64,000 bases of DNA from G963422275 sp963422275. Lineage in GTDB: Bacteria; Pseudomonadota; Alphaproteobacteria; Rhodobacterales; Rhodobacteraceae. This document shows, in pieces, positions 17,085 through 25,711 of this stretch. How positions within the stretch are numbered: position 1 is the first letter of the stretch; every line of letters starts with the position of its first letter. Both the position numbers and the translations under genes were made by a program. The DNA is taken from positions 4,030,001 to 4,094,000 of the forward strand of contig OY729418.1 in NCBI GenBank assembly GCA_963422275.1. The letters run 5' to 3'. A model generated the notes under the pieces. The model searched no databases and was not told the origin of the DNA. It was given only the letters and a program-made list of their open reading frames with translations.

Positions 17085-20000
17085 TCATACCCGTAGAGCG
17101 TCAGGAGAGTCATTCGCTTCTGCCGATTCGCCAACAGCCTTGACGAGGTCACACATAATTTCCCTTGTTCCAGAAACCCTCGCGTTCACGCTCTTCCAAG
17201 TACGTCGGACAACCAATCTATCTTCGAGGATTTTTGCTCTAATCGGTTGTTTTTTAACAAAAGTTAATATACCCGACGTGTTTGCAACCGTGTTGTTGTG
17301 AAACCTTATCGTCAGCCCCCCGCTTCCGGCATCAAGATTGGATACGTTCGCTCGTTTGCAAAGGCTTTTGATCTTCAGGATTTCCGCCAAGGTTTCCACT
17401 TCCGGGGGCAGCGGACCGAATCGATCAATTAGTTCAATGGACATCATCTCTATATCTCTTTGAGTAGTCATCGTGGCCAAGCGCCGATATAGCCCGAGCC
17501 TTACTTCCAAATCTGGAACATAATGTTCTGGAATCATGACAGTGGCTCCTAGTTTTAGCTGAGGCGTCCAGTCCCCCTCACCAAGTTCTTCCGCATAGCC
17601 TTTTCCCGACTTCATTCTGCCAACCGCTTCATTCAGCAGTTTTTGATACAGTTCATAGCCGACCTCGCGAATGTGGCCAGACTGCTCATCTCCCAAAAGG
17701 TTTCCGGCTCCCCGAATATCAAGATCATGCGCTGCTAGCGAGAATCCTGAGCCAAGTGAATCCAAACTTCCAAGCAAGCGAAGGCGCCTCCGTGCCAAAT
17801 CGGTCAGATGGATGCGGCGGCTGTATGTGACAAAGGCGTATGCCCGCCTTCCCGAGCGCCCCACCCTTCCACGGATCTGGTAAAGTTGGGCCAGTCCAAA
17901 CCTTTCGGCACCACAAATTACAATTGTGTTGGCAGAAGGAATATCGATCCCTGACGCCACAATGGTCGTAGACAACAGGACGTCGTATCGGCCGTCGTAA
18001 AACCCATTCATTCGCTCATCGAGAACTCTTGAACTGAGTTTGCCATGCGCCGTTGCAAAGTTTATCTCAGGTACTTGGTTGGAAAGAAACTCCTCCAACG
18101 CTGGCAAATCCCTGATCCTAGGCGCCACAACAAAGCTTTGCCCTCCACGAAAATGCTCGCGCAAAAGTGCTTCTCGAACGGACAGCGGATCAAACTCGAG
18201 TACATAAGTTCTGATCGCGAGCCGGTCAGCGGGCGGAGTCTTTATTAAGGAAAGATCCCTCATCCCGGTGAGAGCCATCTGGAGGGTTCTCGGTATCGGT
18301 GTCGCCGTTAGCGTCAATACATGCGCTTCGCTCCTCAACTTCTTCAAATATTCCTTTTGGGCGACGCCAAAACTGTGCTCCTCATCGACAACAATTAGAC
18401 CAAGGCGTTTGTACTTCACGCTCTTGCCAAGCAATGCGTGCGTGCCTATCACAACATCCACCGTGCCGTCGGCCAAACCTTTTTTTACGTCCCGCTCCGA
18501 TTCTAGCCGGGAAAATCTCGACAGCTGAGCAATCCGCAACGGAAAATTTTGAAACCGCTCCTTGAAACTATCGAAGTGTTGGCGAACCAGCAGTGTCGTC
18601 GGTGCGACAAGCGCGACTTGATACCCGGTCATTGCGACAAGAAACGCGGCCCTCATGGCAATTTCGGTCTTTCCAAACCCGACGTCTCCGCAAATGAGGC
18701 GATCCATTGGGGTACCGGAGCCTAGATCTATAAGAATGTCTTCTACTGCCGTCCGCTGGTCCTCTGTTTCCTCAAACTGAAAGCTGGCAACAAAATAGTC
18801 CCAGTTTATCTCGTTGGGAGATATCGCGGGGGCAGAGCGAACCGCGCGCGCTGCAGCAGTGGCAAGTAAGTCCTCAGCCAAAACGCGAATCCGTTTCCTC
18901 AAGCGCGCTTTTCGTTCCTGCCACTGCGCGGCTCCGAGCCTGTCCAGAGAAGCTTCTTGCGCACCGTAACGCGAAAGGAGTTCCAAGTTCTCAACTGGAA
19001 CGTAGAGCCGGTCCTTACCTGCGTATTCAAGGGCAATGCAGTCGTGCGGTGCGTTCGCGGCAACGATGTTCACCAGACCGAGATAGCGCCCTATACCGTG
19101 GTCGGCGTGGACAATTAGCTCACCGGTCTGCCAACCTCTGGCTTCGGAAAGGAAATTGACAATACTACTTTTGCGCTTGGCTGGCTTTACCAGCTTGTCG
19201 CCAAATATGTCCTGTTCGGAGATAAAGGTGATTCCACGTGCGTGAAAACCTCTCTCGAGTTTCCAAACGGCGAGTCCAACATAGCCCTTTCGATCACTGA
19301 TGTCGTCGTTGCTCTCAATCAGTTCAAGCGGCCCCATTCCATGGTCCTCAAGTAAAGTTCGCAACCTGTAGCGAGAACCCGCTGACCAACAAGCGAGGAC
19401 GACAGCATTCGACACGCATTCACTTTGAATATATTCAACAACACTTTGAATAAGAGGTTTTTTTTCTTGTTTTCTTTCAATCAAAAAGTTATGACCAACT
19501 CTTCCTCCAGCGTCCAGCACACTTAGTCCTGTCGGCATGCGGTCATGACTGAACTTGCGGAGATTGCAGTTCTCGAAGAAATTCCAAAGCTCGTCCAAAC
19601 TCAGGTACAGAAAGCTCGGAGCACAGCAATGAACTGACGTGTCATTATTGATACTGTCCTGCCGTACCTGAACTCTTGTGGAGTAGAGTTCCAACAGGGA
19701 TTCCCATTTCCGTTCAATTAATTCCTCGATCCCCGAATCGAGGCTAACAACCACATTGGGAAAATAGTCAAATATCGTCTCTACCTCGGCATAAAAAAGT
19801 GGGAGCCAATGCTCCATGCCAGGAAACTTCATTCCTTCGGACACAGACCTGTAAAGCTGGTCACTTTCACATGGCACGCCAAATTTGGACCTGTAGCCCT
19901 TTCGAAATCGTGCTATCGAAGTCTCATCTAGCATGATTTCAGAAATCGCAGTGAAATCAACTCCGTCCAGTTTTCCTACTGAAAGCTGCGTAGCGGGATC

Positions 20001-20582
20001 AAATTGTCGAACCCCATCCAATATGTCTCCAAAAAAGTCCAATCGAACTGGCAATGGGCACGATGGAGAGAAGACATCGATAATTCCGCCTCGAATTGCA
20101 AAGTCACCCACATCTGTTACGACTGAAGTGCGAGTGTATCCCATTTCTTCGAGTCTTTGTGCCAAATGCCCATCTTGAACTCTTTTGCCTACTGCCATCG
20201 AAAGCCGCAGTCGGGTTGCTTGGCTTCGAGGAGGAAGTCTTTGAATTATCGCATTTACCGTTGTGAGATAGACTCCTTCATTTACGCCGACTGGAGTTAA
20301 AACATTGGCGAGCACTTCCATTCTTTGCGCGGAAACAGCGGGACTTGGAGAAATTTTGCTGTATGGAGGACAATCCCAAGCCGGAAAGTTAACAACCCTT
20401 GTTTGAGGAGAAAAGAAATCAAGTGCTGCACATAGTTGCTGCAAGCGCTTGTCGTCCCTAACAACATGGAGAATGCATCCACCGAACTCACGTTGCCATT
20501 TTGCAAGCAGGAAAGCTTCGAAGCCCTCTGGTACACCTGAAATCGTAAGCCCAGTTGGTCTGCTATTTTCCAGTTTACTCAT
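17085..20582 (-). CDS. mfd: Transcription-repair coupling factor Mfd
   Basis: Mfd is a cytoplasmic ATP-driven translocase that removes stalled RNA polymerase and recruits UvrA to transcribed-strand damage. The 1165 residues are full length. In order: a UvrB-like damage region (residues 1 to about 350); the CarD-like polymerase-interaction domain ('GELIVHADHGIGRYLGL', about 480-560); the RecG-like helicase with Walker A 'ICGDVGFGKTEIA' near 635, DEEH near 730, 'LTATPIPRTLQMAL'; and helicase motif VI 'QIRGRVGRSGRRAYAF'. A TRCF C-terminal domain ends the protein. A GAGGAAAG ribosome-binding site precedes the ATG by 7 bases. IS debris lies just beyond the stop. Confidence 0.97.
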   Translation of the reverse strand: MSKLENSRPTGLTISGVPEGFEAFLLAKWQREFGGCILHVVRDDKRLQQLCAALDFFSPQTRVVNFPAWDCPPYSKISPSPAVSAQRMEVLANVLTPVGVNEGVYLTTVNAIIQRLPPRSQATRLRLSMAVGKRVQDGHLAQRLEEMGYTRTSVVTDVGDFAIRGGIIDVFSPSCPLPVRLDFFGDILDGVRQFDPATQLSVGKLDGVDFTAISEIMLDETSIARFRKGYRSKFGVPCESDQLYRSVSEGMKFPGMEHWLPLFYAEVETIFDYFPNVVVSLDSGIEELIERKWESLLELYSTRVQVRQDSINNDTSVHCCAPSFLYLSLDELWNFFENCNLRKFSHDRMPTGLSVLDAGGRVGHNFLIERKQEKKPLIQSVVEYIQSECVSNAVVLACWSAGSRYRLRTLLEDHGMGPLELIESNDDISDRKGYVGLAVWKLERGFHARGITFISEQDIFGDKLVKPAKRKSSIVNFLSEARGWQTGELIVHADHGIGRYLGLVNIVAANAPHDCIALEYAGKDRLYVPVENLELLSRYGAQEASLDRLGAAQWQERKARLRKRIRVLAEDLLATAAARAVRSAPAISPNEINWDYFVASFQFEETEDQRTAVEDILIDLGSGTPMDRLICGDVGFGKTEIAMRAAFLVAMTGYQVALVAPTTLLVRQHFDSFKERFQNFPLRIAQLSRFSRLESERDVKKGLADGTVDVVIGTHALLGKSVKYKRLGLIVVDEEHSFGVAQKEYLKKLRSEAHVLTLTATPIPRTLQMALTGMRDLSLIKTPPADRLAIRTYVLEFDPLSVREALLREHFRGGQSFVVAPRIRDLPALEEFLSNQVPEINFATAHGKLSSRVLDERMNGFYDGRYDVLLSTTIVASGIDIPSANTIVICGAERFGLAQLYQIRGRVGRSGRRAYAFVTYSRRIHLTDLARRRLRLLGSLDSLGSGFSLAAHDLDIRGAGNLLGDEQSGHIREVGYELYQKLLNEAVGRMKSGKGYAEELGEGDWTPQLKLGATVMIPEHYVPDLEVRLGLYRRLATMTTQRDIEMMSIELIDRFGPLPPEVETLAEILKIKSLCKRANVSNLDAGSGGLTIRFHNNTVANTSGILTFVKKQPIRAKILEDRLVVRRTWKSVNARVSGTREIMCDLVKAVGESAEANDSPDALRV

Positions 20583-20981
20583 TCGTTGCTTTCCTCACTG
20601 CAGTGCAGTCGCTTTCCGTATCACATAGCATTGCATCGCCCCAGAATTTTGTATTCCGCGCAAGCGGTACCACCCCAGAACTCCACCCTGCTACTCGAAT
20701 AGCTAAAATACATTATTTTAGCTTAATATACATATTGATATTATATAATTAATATAAATAGCTTTAAATAATTGAATTCTCTATTATTAATGTATTATAT
20801 ATTATATATCTATTAACTTTATATTTAATCATAAGTAATGCGCTTGGAAACTCAAGTGTGTTCAAATTCACCGACGCACCGGAACTTTCCAACGCTCACC
20901 TTCACCAGCGAATGTTGAAACTTGTCTTTTAAGCTGCTCATGCTATCGAGGTCTCAGTGCAAGCCCAAATGAGTGCAAACC
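20583..20981. other. Divergent intergenic region with an AT-rich island
   Basis: The 400 bases between mfd and hemB hold no gene. From about 20701 to 20840 nearly every base is A or T, in sharp contrast to the rest of the window. The part from 20845 to 20981 has ordinary composition and should include the hemB promoter. No DnaA-box cluster was seen. Confidence 0.7.
20701..20723. repeat. Perfect 10-bp stem palindrome in the AT-rich island
   Basis: Arms AGCTAAAATA (20701-20710) and TATTTTAGCT (20714-20723) are exact reverse complements around a 3-base loop. It could act as a bidirectional, low-GC stem or a protein site. No T-rich run characteristic of a terminator follows directly. Confidence 0.7.
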
Positions 20982-21977
20982 ATGCTTTTTGAGATGGCAA
21001 AGTATCCAAAATTCAGGGCAAGACGCATCCGGAAGAGTGCAAGTATTCGGCGACTTGTCCAAGAATGTCGGCTAGACATTACCGACTTGATATGGCCAAT
21101 TTTTGTCGGAGCGGGCAAAGGCGTTGCGGAGCCGGTTTCCTTAATGCCTGGCGTCAACCGTGTTTCAATCGACTTGGCTGTCAGGTTGGTTAAAGATGCT
21201 GCGGCAAGAGGAATTCAGGGCATTGCGATATTTCCGGCAACAGATGAATCAAAGAAATCGAGCGGATGCGAAGAAGCTTGGAATCCGTATAACCTTGCAA
21301 ACACTGCTACGCGGGCAATAAAGGATGCGGTGCCCGATGTTTCAATAATGTTGGACGTCGCGCTTGACCCATACAATATTCATGGCCATGACGGTATTGT
21401 TCAAAACGGAAAAGTTCTTAACGATGAGACATTGGAATGCTTGAAGCACCAAGCGCTTAGCCATGCCGAGGCTGGTGCTGACATTCTCGGACCGTCGGAC
21501 ATGATGGATGGCCGAATCGGCGTGATCAGGACAGTTCTTGAGGAACATGGTCACAAAGACACATTGATCCTATCTTATGCTGCGAAGTACGCCTCTGCCT
21601 TCTACGGCCCTTTTCGAGACGCAGTTCGTTCCGCTGGTGCCCTAGAGGGGGACAAAAAAACCTATCAAATGGACACCGCCAATTCGAATGAGGCGCTTCG
21701 CATGGTGCAACGTGACTTGTCAGAAGGTGCCGACATGATAATGGTTAAGCCTGGCCTTCTTTGTCTGGACATATGCCGCCGCATAAAGGAAAGCTTCGGT
21801 GTGCCTACTTTTACGTATCAAGTGTCGGGCGAATACGCCATGATTGTGGCGGCTTCGTCAGTCGGTGCCATCGAGCGCTCGGACGCAGTCATCGAGAGTC
21901 TCGTCGCCTTCAAGCGTGCGGGATGCGATGGAATACTCACATATTTTGCAATCGAAGTTGCCGACCAAATAACCTGA
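20982..21977 (+). CDS. hemB: Delta-aminolevulinic acid dehydratase (porphobilinogen synthase)
   Basis: HemB condenses two 5-aminolevulinate molecules to porphobilinogen in tetrapyrrole synthesis (haem, and cobalamin needed by NrdJ below). I take ATG 20982 as start; GTG 20973 and ATG 20994 are alternatives and no strong Shine-Dalgarno decides it. The two Schiff-base lysines lie in 'LSYAAKYASAFYGPFRDA' and 'MIMVKPGL'. The metal region reads DVALDPYNIHGHDG, without the three zinc cysteines; this is the aspartate-rich, magnesium-type site of alphaproteobacterial enzymes. The length of about 331 residues is normal. Confidence 0.96.
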   Translation: MLFEMAKYPKFRARRIRKSASIRRLVQECRLDITDLIWPIFVGAGKGVAEPVSLMPGVNRVSIDLAVRLVKDAAARGIQGIAIFPATDESKKSSGCEEAWNPYNLANTATRAIKDAVPDVSIMLDVALDPYNIHGHDGIVQNGKVLNDETLECLKHQALSHAEAGADILGPSDMMDGRIGVIRTVLEEHGHKDTLILSYAAKYASAFYGPFRDAVRSAGALEGDKKTYQMDTANSNEALRMVQRDLSEGADMIMVKPGLLCLDICRRIKESFGVPTFTYQVSGEYAMIVAASSVGAIERSDAVIESLVAFKRAGCDGILTYFAIEVADQIT

Positions 21978-22284
21978 TCGTCCAATTCTTGGGTGTTGTC
22001 ACGCATTTGAGGTTAACTTTCCCAAAAGTTCCAAACTGGACTGTTGCAAAAGCAGGCGTTTTTCTCTGCATTTCACCGTTCGGAGCCAGTTGCGTGTCTA
22101 GGCGGGGCCAACCGGTGGCTGTGGCGTCTTCCGGACACAGTTTTGGCGTCCAAGGGCACAGTTTCAGGCGGGTTCGGGGACAGACTCCGCCCCTCAGCCG
22201 CGGGCAAGCTCGATCCGACAGCGAGTGCCAATGGCCGAGGAGGAAAACCTTGATCACCAGGACGACATCGCAGCGCTAGCCCTA
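21978..22284. other. Non-coding gap before IS427-like copy B
   Basis: About 300 bases with no supported gene. The second half is GC-rich and probably old IS scrap, but it matches nothing else in the window that I could find. Confidence 0.5.
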
Positions 22285-23129
22285 GATAGTGTCGTCATGA
22301 AATGCCGGCCCGGAGCGCCAGACACCGGATCTGCACCGCGGCAAGAAACGATGCGGCATTCCTGGCGTGTCGCGTGGCAATTCCGCGCCAGCGCTTGAGC
22401 CACGGAAAGGCGTTCTCCACCAAATGCCGGTGCCGGCAGAGAGCGACATCTGCGCTCTGGGGCGCTTGCGGTTGCACTTCGGCGGAACCGCTGGAATGAC
22501 TTCATGCTCCTCGCAACAAGACAGGATGGCATTCGTGTCACAGGCCTTGTCCGCCAACAAGCGCTCGGCATCCATCCCTTCAATCAGCTCGACCGCTTGA
22601 CGGCAATCTGCTGCCGTCCCCTCGGTCGCCAACACCCGCACCGGCATCCCATGCGCGTCCACAGCCAGATGCAGCTTCGCGTTCAGCCCCCTTTTGCGCG
22701 ACCCATCGCCTGATTGCCACCGACCGCACCGCTCGCAGGGGGATGCACCTTGAGATGACTGGCGTCAATCATCAGCCACTTGCAGTCCGGCTCATCCACC
22801 AGACGCTCCGGCAACGCCCCCCAGAGACCCTTGTCCCGCCAGCGACAGAACCGGCGATGGGTGTTTTTCCAGTCTCCGCAGTCTGGCGGTAAATCACGCC
22901 AGGGAGCGCCGGTGCGAAGAACCCGGAAGGTCGCATTGATGAACCGACGATTGTCCTGCGCCACCCCACCCCAACTTCCCGCTCGGCCAGGCAGACGAGG
23001 CTCCAGCAACAGCCAGACCCGGTCCGAAATGTCATGACGCCGATGAGCCATTCCCATGAGCCGCCTCCAAAAACCATCAAGTGAGTTCGACAGACAATGC
23101 AGATGAACATCACTCATGACGACACTATC
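22285..23129 (-). mobile_element. IS427-like element, copy B (845 bp, defective)
   Basis: The 16-base ends GATAGTGTCGTCATGA and the TA flanks (CTAG target) match copies A and C. The first transposase frame is intact on the minus strand (22683-23144, extending past the end, to 'GNQAMGRAKGG'). The second frame ('LATEGTAADCRQAVELIEGMD') is broken by a one-base loss near 22450, between 'KRPRAQ' and the 'HLVENAF' segment. The consensus length implied by the three copies is 846 bp. Confidence 0.92.
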
Positions 23130-23131
23130 TA

Positions 23132-23290
23132 GGCGCGAGCGCACCTGCCGAGAATTGCTGCCAAGCGCTGCCAGCCCATCAGGGCGTCGACCTTTCGCAG
23201 AGCGCTGTCGGGCCCCACGCGCTTGCCCACACCGTCATGAAGAAATCTATCGGTCTCTCCCTCGATCGAACGTCATGACAAGCGCTTGCA
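23132..23290 (-). mobile_element. ISL2-like element, 5' fragment (minus)
   Basis: On the minus strand the ATG at about 23239 starts 'MTV', then in a shifted frame 'DSALRKVDALMGWQRLAAIL', the same N-terminus as at 15943. It is cut at CTAG by IS427-like copy B. Upstream bases 23236-23290 match the 39978-40060 region, that is, the sequence before the same gene's start. Confidence 0.75.
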
Positions 23291-23295
23291 ACCCC

Positions 23296-23790
23296 TCAGC
23301 GCGACATGTCCAAGCCGTGTCCTGGTTCGGGGCATATGAGACGGCGTTGTCTCGTTGGCTGTCGAGATTGCAATGCATTCTGCGAGGGGGCGCCAAGTGC
23401 GTGGTGTGGCCGGAAGGCGTTGACCCATCGGTTAAGGGTGCAGAGACCGTCATCGGGCAGGTTCCATGATGCGTAAAACTCGCATCTCCGAGCGCCGTTG
23501 CTGCACCCGACATTGCCGTTGAGTTCGGGGGGCCGCGGCGGCAAGTTCGAAGAGGCGGATGGCCTGCATGAGGAAGGGCATGTCGGTCTGGGGCTTGTCG
23601 AGGAAGTGTGCGGCATTGCCCTAGCTGCTCGTCTCCAGGGTTGAGTGCAGGTCCGCTTGGCAACCGGGTCGCAGGCAATAAAGAGTGTCGTGTTGGACGG
23701 TCTCGCCCAACACGGTGGCTTTTCGGCCTTTGGGCCAGCGCACGGCGCCTCGTGCAACATGACGAGGCAGGCCAATAACCTGCATGGGGG
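23296..23790 (-). mobile_element. Integrase-type (IS481/IS3-like) transposase remnant
   Basis: The minus strand contains 'PPELNGNVGCSNGARRCEFYA' followed by 'LNRWVNAFRPHHALG' in one frame. This pattern is the C-terminal end of rve-type integrase transposases (SPELNGxVER...EFY...NxxRPHQALG). Other frames carry pieces of the upstream core. There are no clear ends and no intact gene. The family assignment within rve transposases is tentative. Confidence 0.6.
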
Positions 23791-24103
23791 TCATCCTTCG
23801 GTTGTTCGTTTCAACGTCACAGCCTCGGAGACCCCCGACACCACTTCAGGGGCCGCGCTCATATCTGTCGGAACGTAGTCATGGCGGAGATACGTATTTC
23901 GCAACAGTCTTAACTGAGTATCATGCGCTTCTTTATTTGGCCGCAATTAGTTGTGGCTGACCCACAGCTTGCCGCGTTTCTTGAAATGAACACCAGTGCC
24001 TAGCACCACGCACCCACACTCCAATACTGATTTACGCTGTGCAAAGCCCAGTTTAACAGCTTTTCAAAAGAACACAGGTTCCGTGTCTGAGTGGATTATG
24101 TTA
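23791..24103. other. Non-coding gap ahead of the SYLF gene
   Basis: Nothing recognisable is encoded here. The left part continues the IS debris and the right part should hold the promoter of the SYLF-domain gene. Confidence 0.5.
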
Positions 24104-24125
24104 TGTTGCTTGGTTAAAAGCAACA
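24104..24125. promoter_or_regulatory. Perfect 8-bp inverted repeat upstream of the SYLF gene
   Basis: TGTTGCTT (24104-24111) and AAGCAACA (24118-24125) are exact reverse complements with a 6-base spacer. The repeat lies 28 bases before the ATG at 24154, so it falls in the likely 5' leader or promoter. It could be an operator or an mRNA hairpin just before the AGGAAA ribosome-binding site. Confidence 0.5.
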
Positions 24126-24153
24126 GCAACACGAGCAGAATAGGAAACCCCGT

Positions 24154-24714
24154 ATGACTAAGTTGACTCGGCGTGGATTTGCGGCCGTCGCCGTGAGCGT
24201 CGCGGTCGGATTCGTATGGCCAGCAGTCGCAAACGAGCCAGCTGATCGATTTCATATAATTGACAGCCAAGCCGACTCGGTGATTGCGTACATGCTTAAC
24301 TCTCACCCAAACACACAGGATCTAATGGCACGAGCGTATGGTGTACTCATTATGCCACTCGTGACCAAGGCCGGTCTTGGAATTGGCGCAGCCTACGGCG
24401 AAGGAACACTGCGGGTGGGCGGTTCCAGCGTAGATTACTATTCATCCATGCAACTCAATTACGGCCTGCAGGTAGGAGTGCAGCAATATTCGCACGCGCT
24501 ATTTTTCATGAATCAAAATGCGCTTGATCAATTCCGCAGGTCAGACGGTTGGGTGCTTGGGATTGGCGTCGAGGCAGTTATGATGAATGCGTCCCACTAC
24601 GAAGATGCTCAGACCATTGATCAACTAGACGTGGTCGGTCTGATTTTCGCACGCACTGGATTGCATCTCGGTGCCTCTCTGAACGGAACCAAATACACTC
24701 GTATTGAAGGCTAA
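24154..24714 (+). CDS. SYLF (Ysc84-type) domain exported protein
   Basis: The 186-residue protein starts with a Tat-like signal (TRRGFAAVAVSVAVGFVWPAVA) and then a SYLF domain. The typical 'ARAYGVLIMPLVTKAGLGIGAAYGEGTLRVGG' segment is visible, followed by the 'ALDQFRRSDGWVLGIGVEAV' middle. SYLF domains bind phosphoinositide or other lipids in eukaryotes; in bacteria the proteins are periplasmic or envelope-associated with no fixed function. AGGAAA lies 8 bases before the ATG. It stands alone, with IS debris upstream and a convergent gene downstream. Confidence 0.88.
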   Translation: MTKLTRRGFAAVAVSVAVGFVWPAVANEPADRFHIIDSQADSVIAYMLNSHPNTQDLMARAYGVLIMPLVTKAGLGIGAAYGEGTLRVGGSSVDYYSSMQLNYGLQVGVQQYSHALFFMNQNALDQFRRSDGWVLGIGVEAVMMNASHYEDAQTIDQLDVVGLIFARTGLHLGASLNGTKYTRIEG

Positions 24715-24756
24715 CATATTCTTCCAATTGAAGGCGGTGCAAACGCGCTTCTGGAC

Positions 24757-25629
24757 TCAATTCAGCCTTCTGAGCCGCTCAATCAGACTGGAGGTATCCC
24801 AGCGGGAACCGCCAATCTTTTGAATATCCTTGTAGAACTGATCTACGAGTGCAGTTACCGGAAGACTTGCGCCGTTTTCATTGGCAGTCATTAAGCATAT
24901 CTCGAGATCTTTCCGCATCCAATCGACCGCGAACCCGAAATCGAACTCTCCGTCGATCATGGTTGTGTGCCGGTTTTCCATTTGCCAAGAACCTGCTGCA
25001 CCCTTACTTATGACATCGACAACGACCTTCCCGTCTAGTCCCGATTCTTCGGCAAAATGGAGACCTTCGGCAAGACCTTGAATCAGACCGGCAATGCAAA
25101 TCTGATTGACCATTTTTGCTAGTTGGCCACTGCCTGACCCGCCAATCCGCTTGCACACGCGAGCATAGGCACTCATGATTAGTTCCGCTTTACTGTAATC
25201 CTCCAAAGTTCCACCGCACATGATCGAAAGCACACCATTCTCGGCACCGGCCTGACCCCCAGAAACTGGGGCATCAACAAACCCAATGGACTGTTCTCTT
25301 GCCATAGCAAAAAGCTCCTTGGTAACTTTCGCCGACACGGTCGTATGGTCAACAAATAGCGCTCCCCTAGACATTCCCAAAAATGCCCCCTCAATCCCAT
25401 TGCAAACAGAGCGAAGATCATCGTCATTTCCAACACAGGCAAACACGATTTCTGCACCCTTGGCAGCCTCACGAGGCGTGCTCGCCATTCGCCCAGAATG
25501 TTCGCTGACCCACGCTTTCGCTTTCGAAGCCGTGCGGTTGTATACGGTCACTCTGTGCCCTGCCCTAGCGAGGTGACCTGCCATGGGATAACCCATTACG
25601 CCTAAGCCCAAGAAAGCAACATCCGCCAT
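24757..25629 (-). CDS. Beta-hydroxyacid dehydrogenase (3-hydroxyisobutyrate / tartronate-semialdehyde reductase family)
   Basis: This is an NAD(P)-dependent oxidoreductase of the HIBADH superfamily with 290 residues. I use ATG 25629 (MADVAFLGLG) because AAGGA lies 9 bases before it; a TTG six codons upstream is the other option. The Rossmann motif GLGVMGYPMAGHL is at the N-terminus, the substrate motif 'VDAPVSGGQAGAENG' near 115-130, and the catalytic Lys in 'LAKMVNQIC'. The pattern is close to 2-hydroxy-3-oxopropionate reductase (GarR/GlxR) and to MmsB; the substrate cannot be fixed. It is divergent from the acylase gene with 82 bases between them. Confidence 0.88.
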   Translation of the reverse strand: MADVAFLGLGVMGYPMAGHLARAGHRVTVYNRTASKAKAWVSEHSGRMASTPREAAKGAEIVFACVGNDDDLRSVCNGIEGAFLGMSRGALFVDHTTVSAKVTKELFAMAREQSIGFVDAPVSGGQAGAENGVLSIMCGGTLEDYSKAELIMSAYARVCKRIGGSGSGQLAKMVNQICIAGLIQGLAEGLHFAEESGLDGKVVVDVISKGAAGSWQMENRHTTMIDGEFDFGFAVDWMRKDLEICLMTANENGASLPVTALVDQFYKDIQKIGGSRWDTSSLIERLRRLN

Positions 25630-25711
25630 CAATCCATCCTTTGACAAAAGAAGTTTGCATGGCGGAATCTAGCACACTAGCGCAATATAAACCACTAGAC
25701 CGGCACCTTTC

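Noticed and set aside
20701..20840. AT-rich island as a replication origin
   Set aside because: No cluster of DnaA boxes, no dnaA or hemE neighbour, and hemB is not an origin marker; composition alone is insufficient.
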